NCBI GenBank assembly: GCA_018398575.1
Contig: JAGTXZ010000008.1
Span: 248,001-312,000 of the forward strand
Direction: 5' to 3'
Source: Ampelomyces quisqualis
Lineage: Eukaryota; Ascomycota; Dothideomycetes; Pleosporales; Phaeosphaeriaceae
DNA: 64,000 nucleotides
The position numbers and the translations under genes were made by a program. Below, one piece after another: positions 22,973 to 34,548 of this stretch; the first letter of the stretch is position 1; each line of letters begins with the position of its first letter. The notes under the pieces were generated by a model that was not told the DNA's origin, did not search any database, and saw only the letters and a list, made by a program, of their open reading frames with translations.

Positions 22973-24037
22973 TTCGTGTGCAAAAGTACACCTGGAATGA
23001 TGAACTATTCTCGGTTGTCATGTTGGGGAACCAAGCATGAAGGGTACCTGGTTTTTACTAGAGGTAAGCTAGTTTATCAATCCATGCTAAAAGGTGAGGC
23101 CTTGCGTGTGAACTGTCCACATGAACCTTCCGAAAGAGAGTTGTCTGTGCACAGGTGAAAACTTTGGATTAGGCTTCATTATAGATTTGGATGGATTCGG
23201 CGCGTGCTCGGGAACGCATCGCATTCAGCCAGTCCTTTGTAGGTAAGGGGCTTCCCGGCGTTCTTTCTTTTTTCGAATCGCCAAGCTATCAGCCATATGG
23301 TGTCCTCGTTTCCCTGATCCGTGTGGCGGCGCCCTGTTCTCTTTGTCTCAGTATTTCAGACGAGAGCAAAACCCTTGCGCTCCGCTTGCAACCTTAGCTA
23401 CTTCGACCGTTCCTCGCTACAGCCTCAGACTGCGATGCGGTAAAAGCACCTGATGGTCGACTTCAAAACCTAAAGTTAGCGCAGAGTTTACGACCAACAT
23501 TACGGTGAGCTGATATATTCCCATCATCCAAGATCTTAAAGCTAATTCATTTCGCTTACCTCAGTGTTTCACACTCAAATTTATGGTCAAGAAGCTCCAC
23601 AATAGCCACACCTTACAGACTCAAGATATCCCGTCAAACCGCGGCCAAAGGATGTTTAATACTTAAAAACATCCGTGAACTCAACCAATGCACTGAGCAT
23701 ATTAGACTTTGAATTTCGCGTAAGATGTCAGTCGGTTGGGATACTGTGACGCTACACCAAACCCCCAGGTGAAAGAGGATAGTCGAGGCAACTGCGTGAG
23801 TAATGACGTCCCAAAACAGACGGTGAAGTCCTCGTAGGACGGTGAATGCGCTGACGCTCAAGCTCGCTAGTCTTGGCGCCGGCCACAGATACTTTATTAT
23901 CTCACTCAATCCACCCACTCACCTTCCACCACACTCTTCATCTCACTCTCCAACTCGCCTTTTACAAATCTGCTCCAGCTTCTACTTCAGCTCACTCAAT
24001 AGCATACTCAAATCAGTTTCCATAAACTCACGCAGTC
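22973..24037. other. Upstream region of MAT1-2-1
   Basis: 1.07 kb with no convincing gene. The last 145 bp (about 23893-24037) are pyrimidine-rich on the plus strand, start after a CTTTATTATC element, and look like the MAT1-2-1 core promoter and leader. The left border of the mating-type idiomorph probably lies in this interval, but it cannot be placed from one haplotype. Confidence 0.5.
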
Positions 24038-25111
24038 ATGACTTTCCAAGTTTCGGCGCTCCAGACAACGCTCGACGAGATCGCCCTCACCTACGGTCAG
24101 CGCACAGCCATAGGCCACTTCCAGGACCCCATGGTTCGCTGCATCGAGGGCTGGAGTAGCAACAACACGAACGTCGAGCTCTCATTCAATATACTTGAGC
24201 GCTTCGGCCCCGCCCTCGCGTCGTACTTTCAGTACGCGCTGGCCCAAACTGTTGGTGACCCAGTCGAGCTTGAGTTCTCGAACAACGGCAACGACCAGAC
24301 TACGCTCGTCAAGATGCCGCAGTGCAACAACCCTCGAGACCTGAGTCAAGCTCGGGCTATCTACGAATCCTTGAAAGAGACTTTCGCGGCAGATGCTGTT
24401 GCCCTCCCCACCACTGAGGCTGCAGAGAAGATACCCCGACCTCTGAATCGTTGGGTCATTTTTCGAGATGCAGAGTACCAGAGGCTCAAGGCAACAAACC
24501 CTAAACTAACCGTCCAAGAAATCTGTAAGTTCACTCATGATGGTCAACTCTACAAGGCTCTTTCTAACATGACCACAGCCAAGCTTTGTAGCAAGAAGTG
24601 GAAGTCCATGGGCAAGAAAGTGCAAATGGAGATCTGGCAACCGAAGGCTGAAGCTGCGAGAGAAGAGCACAGGCGCATGTATCCCAACTACAAATACTCT
24701 CCACGCAAGGCAGGTGAGAAGAAGAAGCGACAATCTCGCAAAGCCAAGCATGCCGCCGCCGCCGCAGCTCGCGAGCAAACCATGGACATCCCCCAGATCC
24801 ATGGTACGCCCACCATGACGATCGAGGATAGCTTTGTCTTCGATGACGCATTCGGTCTCGACAACACCGCGACTGGCCAAGTTGTCGCTGCCAACGACTG
24901 GACCAATATAGCTAGCTCTCCCTTCTCGACCGGCCCAGCTGTCGAGGGTCTCCATGCAGAGTCCCTTCGACATGAGCGCCTTCAAGCCGAGCTTGGTGCA
25001 GAACTCGGCTTCGCTGATTCCTTCGCCTTTTTCGATGATGAGGCTTTCGCTTTCCGCGATGGAGCTGACAGCAGTGCCACCCTTCCCTCCATCTACTCTG
25101 AAGGCTATTGA
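24038..25111 (+). CDS. MAT1-2-1: Mating-type protein MAT1-2-1 (HMG box)
   Basis: Master transcription factor of the MAT1-2 mating type. Exons 24038-24524 and 24579-25111 give 339 residues, close to the usual length in Pleosporales. The MATA_HMG box spans about 131-205: IPRPLNRWVIFRDAEYQRLK, then a helix with KLCSKKWKSMGKKVQ, then REEHRRMYPNYKYSPRK, followed by a basic nuclear-localisation-like stretch. The 54-nt intron splits the serine codon at 163 (QEI-S-KLC), the conserved intron site of ascomycete MAT HMG boxes. The intron is a multiple of three with no stop, so unspliced mRNA would add 18 residues inside the box. No alpha-box MAT1-1-1 gene is present in the window, which suggests a heterothallic MAT1-2 strain. 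Flanks are ORF1 on the left and, after 3.9 kb, APN2. Confidence 0.95.
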   Translation: MTFQVSALQTTLDEIALTYGQRTAIGHFQDPMVRCIEGWSSNNTNVELSFNILERFGPALASYFQYALAQTVGDPVELEFSNNGNDQTTLVKMPQCNNPRDLSQARAIYESLKETFAADAVALPTTEAAEKIPRPLNRWVIFRDAEYQRLKATNPKLTVQEICKFTHDGQLYKALSNMTTAKLCSKKWKSMGKKVQMEIWQPKAEAAREEHRRMYPNYKYSPRKAGEKKKRQSRKAKHAAAAAAREQTMDIPQIHGTPTMTIEDSFVFDDAFGLDNTATGQVVAANDWTNIASSPFSTGPAVEGLHAESLRHERLQAELGAELGFADSFAFFDDEAFAFRDGADSSATLPSIYSEGY

Positions 25112-25858
25112 TCGGTGCTTCGGCAAAACGATGTTGACCTCTCGAGCTTTGGCAAGCACAGCTTCAGCTCTCACCCCAGATTTCTGCAATTCAACTTCGG
25201 CTTTCTATTCGCGTAACACGTCAGTAGGTCGTAAGTTTACCTACGTCTTACGCATGCGCCAGCTTCTCTCCGACTCGGCCGCCCATCGTCCACTTCGTCA
25301 GCGCTTGCTTCTTATACCGTCGCTCACCTCACTCGACATCGTCTCGGGCTCGCGCATACACGTACGGTACACAATGGTTCAGCACAACACGTCCCCTTCG
25401 ACTCGCCTTGTTCACTCGCGCATCACTCGATCTGCGACGAACTTCGCTCAGCCCCATTGCACTTCCTTTCTTGCTTACGACTGCAACGATTTACCACGAA
25501 AACAAAAAACACCAAAAAAACACATCAACACCCAAAAGCCTTTGCTTCTTGCTTTTACACACGAGTATGTGAGTCAACGGACTCTTGCGACACATACAAC
25601 TTTCACGGACATGCTTTACGATCTCGCTGGCTTGACCCTCCTTTGGGTACTTGCCTGGCTGCGGATCAACGATAACGGACGGACACGGCTTGCATGGCAT
25701 GAATAGTGTTTCCTTTTCTTCATGTACACACACGAAGCTTATTAGCTATCGTCATAATTGTGCCTGGCACACTCTTCCCTTTGTGTTTTTCCTGGTATAC
25801 CCCCCACGAATAGGCAAATGATGCCTCTTCGAACTCATGACAGCGACATGGCTGCAAC

Positions 25859-25882
25859 GGAATGGAATGGATGGATGGATGG
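25859..25882. repeat. ATGG microsatellite
   Basis: A short run of GGAAT and ATGG units, noncoding, in the putative 3' part of the mating-type region. Confidence 0.8.
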
Positions 25883-27034
25883 TTCCGATTTTAGATAGAA
25901 GATTCACACAACTCAGATAAAAACAATAGAAAACACATAAAACTCCACACCTACTCTTCTATGATACTGCTGTGCTGTTTTGATCGTGATGACTTGCTTG
26001 GTGCTGAGGTTATCATGGTGTCGTGAAATTCTAGGAAGCCGCAGACGCGGTGCAGGAGGAGTGCTCAATCAGCAACGCCACACTTTATCAAGTGATGTCA
26101 AACTTGCTGAGCTATTTACTATACTATGTAAAAACTAGCCCTAGTACTTGGAAAGTCCCTGCAGTCGATACTGGTGTTGTCGCAACGTCAATCGCTTCCA
26201 AGTCGCTAGAACCGATGCACCCATGGATCAGATGTAATACCACTCTCAGAACCCTCCGGTGAGTTGGAAGTCTTTCATGGTATTTATATAGCTGTTGCAA
26301 TTTGTTGTAACCCTTTCCAACTCGTGACTGTGGTGTTGTGATCCTCGGCGCTTCGAGGCGCTGCAGCGCAGCCAGTCAGTGGAAACGAGCGACAACAAGG
26401 AGGGTAGCAAGCTGGAAGCCGCTTTGCGAGCTGGTTATTTAGTACTTAAATAGTTATTCAGACAACTTTTTCGACCCGCATATCTTGATGCGGTGCGGAA
26501 ATATGTAGTCGAGCGTTTTGAGCTGCTGGGCCGGTGAAGACATTGAGGACAAGTCAGCGCCATGCAGTGTAGCAGGCAGACTTTCCTAAGTACAGAACAT
26601 ATATGAAGGTGTATGAAGTATGTTAGACAGCGTGAGGGGTCGGAGATAATAGATGTGGGGCTGCAAAGTATGTTCATGGCCCATGATGGGATGGTCCAAT
26701 TCTTGGACAAAGTTCAATATCTTTGCGCAAAAGGTAGGGAGTAGAGTTTCTCTGAAGCGTATCATTATTAATTACCGAAAGAACATTCTAGACCACTGTT
26801 ATCTGAAATAAGTTGAGGTATGGAGGCCCAAAGTTTGATGGTGTTCTATGGTGGTATCGCTGGAAATTTGACCAAGCCGAATAACTTTTTATGTAGGGTA
26901 GCAAGCAAATATTCCTTTGACAGGAACATATTTTAGCATATCGATAACATATTAGACTCATTACACAATCAGAAAGTTTAAGTTCGATTGCATGATATAT
27001 GTCGGAAGTCACCAAGCCCCAAAGCCAGAATCGG

Positions 27035-27067
27035 GACAAAGTCGAATACTTCCACACACAGGGTAAC
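27035..27067. repeat. Spaced direct repeat, copy 1
   Basis: GACAAAGTCGAATA, nine unrelated bases, then ACAGGGTAAC. The same two blocks with the same 9-nt spacing recur 331 bp downstream. Weaker likeness extends about 10 bp on each side. Confidence 0.7.
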
Positions 27068-27365
27068 AAGCCCCTTTTTCTCCAGCAAAATCATCAATCG
27101 AAAGTACAAACATCCTCCCAGACTCCTATCACACAGGAGAAATTCCAAAGTAGTTGCGTTAAACCTGACGCGGCTTCAGCACACCACCACCCAAACACGC
27201 GACAAACTCAAATCCCTTCCCCCACAACATCTCAAGGCCCTACCCACGCATTGTTACCATCTATTTACTATCCGAAAAACATCTTGAGAAGCCTGGTATA
27301 TCGCTGCACGCTACATCTCCACAGAAATATCCCCGCGTCTTTCTCCCTCTCCAGGGACGAATGGA

Positions 27366-27398
27366 GACAAAGTCGAATATCAGTTGATACAGGGTAAC
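27366..27398. repeat. Spaced direct repeat, copy 2
   Basis: Second copy of GACAAAGTCGAATA-N9-ACAGGGTAAC. The identical spacing suggests decay of a common sequence rather than chance. The nature of the parent element is unknown. Confidence 0.7.
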
Positions 27399-29019
27399 GA
27401 CCCCCACTGTCCTTGTAGAATGTACGTCTTGAAATACAAGGAAAGGTTTCACAATGTTCGATTACGTGCGTAGACAGCGCAGTTGCTCTGCATTCACGCA
27501 AGTTGATCCGCGGCTTGGACGTGCGCTTCGCATACCGAGGAGGATGACTTTTGGCCTGGGGTAGTGGGCTAGAAGTCTCGTTGCTGGGGGCTAGATGGAG
27601 TGTTGAAAATTGATCTTTGAGCATGAAGAAGTTTTCGAGCCATGGGGACAGGCGCACTGTAGTGTTGATCATGTCTGCGCTGATGGCGCTGGGTTAGTAC
27701 AAGGAAAACTTGGGAACTAGGCTGGTTTTCTTTTGCACAACGCTTCCACTACTTGAGTTATCAGTATGGATGAGCGTAGAGTGGTTTAGGCTGCTGTGCG
27801 AGCTGGGATGAGGATGGTGTTGATGTAGGCGGTTTCATGGACAGGCTTTGTCTGGATAAGCATGAGCTTTCAACGGGGGTATTGAGCGGGAATTACTATA
27901 GGAAAAAGTATTTTCAGTATGGTAGTAAGCATTGTCAAGTTCTAGAACCTCAATTCATAATTTGCTGATCGTAATGTGCTGGTATAGGTGTTCGCGTCGC
28001 TTCAGCTCAGGGGAGGAATATCTCGGGAACAAGGGTAGTCAGCCAAAGTTCCCATCGTCAAAAGATACTTCTACACTCTTCAAACGACTACTTGGAGTAT
28101 AGGAAGTATAAATATGAAGTTGGTTGTGCACTGTAATGATATTGCTGATCTGCATGTCGTGGACACGTCTTTGACTTGCACATGATACAACTTTTTGTTC
28201 AAGATGGCAGGCCGAAATAGCTCTTACGTTGAGTTGAAAACCTATCCAAATATTGATATGCTATGGTATCACATCCCCCAGACCAGATTTCAAATCAAAC
28301 TTCGCCGGCGTCCACGAACCCCTTGTCACAGACACGTCCCGAACCATCAACCATGCTGACTTTGCGAAGCAGCGTGGCAAAATTCTTACAGCCCCTCCAA
28401 ATCAGATAAAATATATGCTAAATAATGTTACCTTGTCATGATGTACTCATTACACCAGCTTCGGTAGGTTTTAATACCTTTCCAACCTACCACGTGCCAC
28501 ACCAATACTTCTTTCTCCTCGAACACCGTGACAGAGGGCATTTAGTGCATTGTACTTGCGCAGCAGACCCCTTGCATATTCGACTAGCTATATAAATGAC
28601 CTGGAAAGACTATGGCTATCAACTGTGGCGGGTCGATATCGCTCCAAATTGTCGAGACTGGAGCGTAATGCGTGCACACAGTTTTGGCGACACAGCAAGG
28701 GAAATTATGGAGGAGAAGGATGAATGTGTGTAATATATATGTTGCATTGTGTATCTAGCGTATCATGAATTGGTGTTCTTGTTCGTTTCTGCGCTGAACA
28801 GCTTGCTTCTGCGGGGTTGATTTGGGTCTTCTTCCGCCTTAGACACATCGACAGCGACACGATGGCATCTGCGACAGCGACAATCTTCGTGCTCACCTTT
28901 GATTTAGTGCAAAAGCATGTCTGCAGTGTGTGTGCAGAGCTCATCTTGGTAGCCTCTCCTTTGCATCAATGTCCACCACACCTAGGATTGATTATCCTGT
29001 ATCCTTCTCCCCCACCATT

Positions 29020-30952
29020 TCACCCCTTCCAATCACTCGCCCAAATAAACGTCCCACACCTCCAATGTGTCCCAGTCTCTTTCTGACCACTCGGTCCAAT
29101 CGGCCGCGGACACATCCAAAACTGTCTCCCGCAGTTGACGCCCGGTTTCTTCGTCGTCAGGATGATGCACGGCTCCGCATGTCCTTCACACCGAGGCGAC
29201 GGTTTCTTGGAGAAGAGCTTTGTCCATCCTTCCTTTGACGCTTCTTGCGAGGCGAGCGGATCGGACTGGACGTCGACTGGAAGCAGTGGAATGGTGTCTG
29301 TTTGCGAAGGGGAAGGAGGCTCGGTGGCGTCGGGCACAGGCGGGATGTCTGGGGCGGGGCTGGGATCGACGGGTTTGCTACGGGATTGAAAGAATCCTTT
29401 GAGAGACTGCTGGCCTTTGGCGAGCGAGGGCGCACTGGCACAGGCACCCGAGAGGCTGGATTTGCTGCGTTTAACCGACTTGACGGGCGAGGCTGAAGGA
29501 GCGCGTCGCTTTTCGGGAGATTGGAGAGGGCTTGGGGTCGGTGGTGCGCGTCCGTTCCCAGATACAGTACCGTTTGCCGAAGAGGTTTCAGGCAGGGTTG
29601 AAAGTTCTTTGTCTGGAATGTTGGTGGCTGTGGATGGCGGACCAGCAACTTCCTCATTTGTGAGCAAGGGCGCTTCGGTCGGAGAATGGGTCGATATTGA
29701 CGTCGGCTTTACGAGGGCTGCCTTTTTGTTAAACATGTCTCGGATGTTCCGTCTCTTGGTAAATTCCGGGAGCAGCTTCCCGCTCAGAGGCGGGACATCT
29801 TTTGACGGGCTATACTCCCTTTGCCGAACGCCATCCTTGAACATGCCGGGTGGGTTCATCAAATCCAGCACGTGTGTTTCTTCGTGGATTTCGGCCTTGG
29901 CCATGGCCGGGAACGACATTCCAGCTGTTGAGACCTTGTCTTTTGTCACGGCGTACACGGGACAGTGGTCTGAGCCCATGAGACCTTCTTGGATGTTCGA
30001 TTCTTGGAACCAGTCCTTGATAGCTATGCTACAAAGAACAAAGTCTATGCGCGAGCCGAAGTTGCCAGGTCGTGCATTGATCTTCTGCTCCCAGTGTGTG
30101 TACATGCCTTCGCGCTCGGGATGGAACTCGCGGCACAAGTCGTAAAGCACAGGCTCTTCTCTGCCTTCATCCCGCTCGCCAGGTACAATGCCATTTAGGA
30201 GGAGTTGATTGAATACGCGACGGTTCGGTGTGCTCAAATACTCGGTGTGCGTCATACCTTCCGAGCGCATGTTGTCCTCTGCCTTTGCTGTGTCGATGAG
30301 ATCCCGTGAGACGTTGAGATCGCCAGTCAGGATGACCTTCTTGCCCATCTTGGTCAGGTTGCGGATTCGTGTGTCGAGTGCAGTGAGGAAGCCATACCGG
30401 AAGTCGTCGCGCAGCCCATTGCTGTTGGCTGGGCTGTAGACGCCGAAGAGGACGAAAGCCGGAAACTCGACGGCAAGACAGCGGCCTTCGGCATCGAGGA
30501 CAACAGGATCGACTCCCAGTCCAGCGACTTGGACAGGCGTCGGGTAGCCACCAATGCTTGCATCTTCTGGCAATTCGCGGTAAGGCGTCGTCGTGCCGGG
30601 AGGAGAGAGGACGCCAAGCAGACCTTCTTCAGCACGAATGGGTGCACACACAGATTGGCGAGTGTAAATGCCGACTCCAGAATAGCCTGCAATGCAATAT
30701 ATTAGCACGTGATGCACATTATGACATGCGCATACCTTTCTTGTGCTTGGGCAGGCTGAAGTAGCAGTCCCAGCCCGGCACAAGCACCATATCATCTGTC
30801 AGGTCCTTGCGCTGTATTTTCAGCTCCTGCATAATCACAATGTCGGCCTCGAGAATGTCGAACATGGCATTGAAGGTCCTCTTCTCGCTCCACGGCTTAT
30901 AGCCAAACGGGTTGCGAATGCCATTGACATTCCACGTCGTGATGCGGACCAT
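29020..30952 (-). CDS. APN2: AP endonuclease APN2 (DNA lyase)
   Basis: Class II apurinic/apyrimidinic endonuclease of the exonuclease III family, for nuclear base-excision repair. Exons 30952-30736 and 30686-29020 give 627 residues. It opens MVRITTWNVNGIRNPF, with IVMQELKI supplying the metal-binding Glu. Further EEP-family motifs are ILTGDLNV, NFGSRIDFVL and the C-terminal SDHCPVY. After a disordered linker comes QQSLKGFF (about 498-505), a PCNA-interacting (PIP) box, and a GRF zinc finger (about 572-625) with conserved Cys and His. Linker, PIP box and GRF finger are the Apn2/APE2 layout. APN2 is a classic neighbour of MAT in filamentous ascomycetes. It is convergent with MAT1-2-1 and divergent from COX13. 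Confidence 0.95.
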
Positions 30953-31252
30953 TATGTGCGGGTGTGCAAGTGATGGCGACGATACAGCGACAAAAACACC
31001 ATCACCCCATCTTCCTCCTCATCTCACTCGCAAGCAAACAACTTCAGAAGTTGAGTAGGAAAAGAACAACGCGCCACGCGGCTTGCCCCAATCGCGCGCA
31101 GCCCACGACGTCACATTACTTGGCAGACCCAAGCAAACAGCGCAAACACGGCAATTCCCGTTCCGTGGCTCGACAACCTATATTCCCGCTCCAACCTCAA
31201 CCACTCCACCATCACCGACCAACAACCCCAAACTCCCCTCCACCACCCCGCA
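30953..31252. promoter_or_regulatory. Bidirectional promoter APN2/COX13
   Basis: 300 bp between divergent start codons. The gap is CA- and CCA-rich near the COX13 start. It must hold both promoters; no defined site is recognised. Confidence 0.4.
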
Positions 31253-31874
31253 ATGTTCGCCCGCAGCATCCTCGCCCGCACCACGCCGCGCATGGCGCTG
31301 CGCACCCCTCTCCGCGCCGGCCGCCGCAACTACAGCTCCGAGAGCCCCAAGCAGTTTTATGGCGCCGAGGACAACGAGTTCAACCGCGAGCGAGCCCGCA
31401 TTGCCGAGCACGCGTACAAATCAGGAGAGCTGTGGAGGAAGTTGACGCTTTAGTGAGTGCGACCCCGGGATAGGAGAATTGGCGGGGGGGGGGGAAGTAG
31501 GATGGGATGAGGGCTTGATTGGTACACGATGGGAAGAGGAGGAGGTCAAGTGCAGAATACACGGGCTTGTCAGAGGAAAGGGAAAACTGCTAACGAGATA
31601 TTCTCAGCGTCGCTGTTCCGTGTCTCATTGTAGCTGGCGTCAACGCTAAATTGCGGTGGGATGCTCACTGGGAGCACGTCGCTCACTCCACTCCCAAGGA
31701 AGATAAGCCTCAGTACGCTTATATGAACATCCGTACCAAGAAATTCTTCTGGGGAGACGGTGACAAGGTTGGTTTGATTCCCCCTTGCTTCGGGCACGCC
31801 TGCAGTTGCGATGCTGAATCAATGCGCAGACCCTCTTCTGGAACGACAAGGTCAACTACCACAAGAAGGACTAG
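31253..31874 (+). CDS. COX13: Cytochrome c oxidase subunit VIa
   Basis: Nuclear-encoded subunit of respiratory complex IV in the inner mitochondrial membrane. Exons 31253-31452, 31608-31767 and 31830-31874 give 134 residues. An Arg/Ala-rich presequence (MFARSILARTTPRMALRT) is followed by a matrix-side helix, one membrane span (YVAVPCLIVAGVNA) and the family-typical C-terminus YMNIRTKKFFWGDGDKTLFW. The first intron is 155 nt and carries an 11-G run near 31484. It lies between APN2 and APC5, the order found beside MAT in many Pezizomycotina. Confidence 0.96.
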
Positions 31875-32082
31875 TAGCCTGCTACGTCTCTACTCGGACC
31901 ACCGGGCCTGGAAAGGATATTTGGATCCCTCATGCCGTGAGCATGTGTACATAGTAACCAGCCGCAAGCTGAAGACGCATTAGATCAGCAATCCATTTCT
32001 TTTGTCTCTGTGCGCTCACGTGCTAAATATCAACCAAGACTTGAATCACCGTCTTCCAATCCATTTGCTCTCACCGCAGCGT

Positions 32083-34548
32083 CTAATCCTCAAACCCCCT
32101 CATACCTTCCTCCCACACCCGGTTGTGATTCTGCGCCCACTCCTCCGCGAGCTTCTCGTCCCCTCGCAACTTCGCAACGATGGCCTTCTTCATCAGCTGC
32201 TCGCATTCGCCTGCCACGTACCCGCTTTTCTTATAACACTCCCTCGCACGATCGATATACAGCTCCGCCTTGGCCACATTCGCCGCTGTGGAGCGGGCTG
32301 TGCCAGGTGACGACAACGGGGAAGAAGCTGCCTTCTTCGCCCCCTGGTTGGGATCTGCGAGTCCCATGTAGGAATCACCGAGATGCGAATACAGTGTACC
32401 AATGAGCATATTGTCGCTGCCTTCTAGAGCTTGGGGTATCACACCCTCCAACAGCCTCTTTGCACTCGCACTTTCTCCCAAGCTGTTCAGGAGGTTGGCA
32501 AGTAACCCGACAGCAGCCCATAAGCTCGGCATCAGCTTCGCTTTGTAGCTTACGCTCGCTGCACGCAGAGCGATGCCAAAGCCATGTTCTGGCTTGCCGA
32601 CTTTGCGGAAGAGATCCCCTTTCATGAGCAGAACATTGACGCGCTGGAGGATGTCTGCGTTGTCTTCCTTGAGGGATCGAGCGAGACTTGATATAGCTTT
32701 GAATGCTTCGCTGTAAGAGCCTCTCGAAACAAGGTAGTCGATATGCGATTCGTGTAGAAGAAAGGAAAGTTCTGGATCGAGTGGAGTGGATGAAGGATCA
32801 GTTGCAGACTGAGGCTTCAGGGTAGAGAGGAGATGTATACATGTCGACCAATCTGATCTGCACGCATGTAAGCATTACCACACTGAATTTAGTGTTGCGT
32901 TATTACCTTCGAATAGCTCGTTTGAACTTGATGACGCCCAAGCACAGAACCAGATACTGGTGGTACTTGAGCGATTTATGGACATCGGTATCAATTGACT
33001 CGAGCGCTGCAATGGCGTCGTCGTAACGGCCGCTCTGACTCATGATGAAGGCTTGCCGACCGATTGCTCTTATGCGCTCGTCGACCGGACAAGAGCTGCT
33101 GTAGCTGTCCAGTAGTAGCTCGCAATGCACGTTGGCCATGTGTGGTATGCCAAGTCGTGAGTAAAGAGTGGACTGCAGTAACATCTGGTTGCCGTAATTG
33201 GAGATGTTCTCTTTGATGTTGAGGTGCGAGGATTGGTACATGTGCTCAAATGCTCGTGGAACAGAGTCGCCCTGAGAGAACGTCAACGAAGTGTAAGATG
33301 GAACCTCGTAGGAAGCGCACTTACTGTTGAAAGACAGAGTTTCGCCTCGTTAAGGAGAGTCGCGCTCAAGAGATTGTACATTTTCGTGTCTCTCGCCTTT
33401 GCTTTGAGGAAGGTCAAGACATCCCTTTCGCTTCCAAGCATGCTCATATAGCCCGCACTCTTCATTTGCTTGGGATATGCCTTAGCCATGTGGTTCAACC
33501 AGCTGAGACTGAAGCTCAAGCATATCATATCCTGGTTTTCTCGAGCGGTTGCGATGGTCTCTGTAATGGCAGCAATGGCTTCACCGAAGCATCCAAAGTC
33601 TGCTTGGAGGATGGCCATGTGCAACAAGGCGTACTGGTAGTGGATCTTCTCGCGCGTCTGCATTGCATAGTCGTAGTAGCGATGCAAGTTGTCGAATGAA
33701 GAAGTGTAGTCTCCAGCTTTCCAAGCATCGAAGAATTGTACGAGATGCGCTTGTCGATGTACCTGGCCAGAGGCGCAGACCATGCTGGACAACTGGCTCT
33801 TCATAGTGTCTGGTACTCTGTCGCCGAAACGTTGAAGTCTGTCCAGCTGGAAGTCAAGTATTCGGTCCAGGTCATCTGTACTTAGCGCATCTCCTTCCTG
33901 GCCTTGATCTTCCAGGTGGCCATATGCGATCTCATAGAGGTCATCACCAGGACGCAGACCCATCTCCGCAGCTACCCTGTCCACACCAATCGAGGCAATA
34001 CCAGCTAGCCTCTTTGTCCATTGGGCCGTAGGCGCCCTGTACTTGACGAATGTTGCCCATAGTTTCATTGCATCGTCAAATTGCAATCTCGTAAATTCCA
34101 GTCGCGCTCGCCTGACGAAAGCGCCAAGAGGGGACGTCTTCGAGAGATGAATCCGATCTAAGGGTACATCTACTTGGACATCGGTGGGGGAAGGGATAAC
34201 CAAGAGTTCTCCGAGATTGTCGATCAAATCGTGCAATGCATCGAAGGAGCTCATTTCCCACATGTGCTTGAGGAAGAGATCGAGTAGCGTTCGACCCGGC
34301 ATGTTGGATGCATGGCCCTGGAGAACGTCTTCAAAGACATCAACTGAAAAAGTGGTATCGTGATCTGAGGACGCTGACCCAAAAGTGCGCCTACTTCTTA
34401 CGCTTGAAGAAGTTGGCGAAACTGTGTGAGAAAGAATGAAGGATAGGATCGGTATTGTCGAGGATGATGGTAATGCGGAGCTACAGTAAAGCCGGACCAG
34501 TACTAGCAGGCTGATCTTCTGTGCTGTGAGATAGCGAGGCGTGGCCAT
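32083..34548 (-). CDS. APC5: Anaphase-promoting complex subunit 5
   Basis: Scaffold subunit of the APC/C ubiquitin ligase, which drives mitotic exit. Exons 34548-33325, 33271-32907 and 32857-32083 give 787 residues. The protein is mostly alpha-helical and TPR-like. RTLLDLFLKHMWEMSSFDAL in the N-terminal third and a run of degenerate TPR helices in the C-terminal half (AFKAISSLARSLKEDNADIL, then LYIDRARECYKKSGY) fit the APC5 family. Position between COX13 and CIA30 supports the call, since APC5 is a recurrent MAT-flanking gene. It is convergent with COX13, with 208 bp between stops. Confidence 0.88.

Larger units (their letters stand above)
25112..29019. other. 3.9-kb gene-free right arm of MAT region
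   Basis: Between the MAT1-2-1 stop and the convergent APN2 stop I find no gene with a domain and splice support. A 250-codon plus-strand frame (24954-25706) overlaps the MAT end but is a Ser/Thr/Leu reading of pyrimidine-rich DNA; a long MAT1-2-1 3' UTR is more likely. From about 26 kb the DNA is AT-richer. It contains an (ATGG)n run near 25859, the palindrome GCGCTGCAGCGC near 26358, three copies of GGGTARCAAGC (26402, 26896, 27061) and the spaced repeat at 27035 and 27366. It is probably idiomorph-specific DNA. Confidence 0.5.

Noticed and set aside
24506..25189. 227-codon minus-strand open frame opposite MAT1-2-1
   Set aside because: It mirrors the coding frame of the HMG gene and has no domain; a shadow of codon bias.
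24954..25706. 250-codon plus-strand frame overlapping the end of MAT1-2-1
   Set aside because: It overlaps MAT1-2-1 in another frame and reads as Ser/Thr/Leu-rich low-complexity sequence of pyrimidine-rich DNA; more likely 3' UTR.
26357..26370. 12-bp palindrome GCGCTGCAGCGC
   Set aside because: A single short GC palindrome can arise by chance; no partner copy or element boundary was found.
26999..27672. Plus- and minus-strand frames of about 130 codons in the MAT right arm
   Set aside because: They overlap the spaced repeats, have no family likeness and no coherent splice structure.
31484..31494. Poly-G run in the first COX13 intron
   Set aside because: A simple homopolymer; length may be a sequencing artefact and no function is implied.
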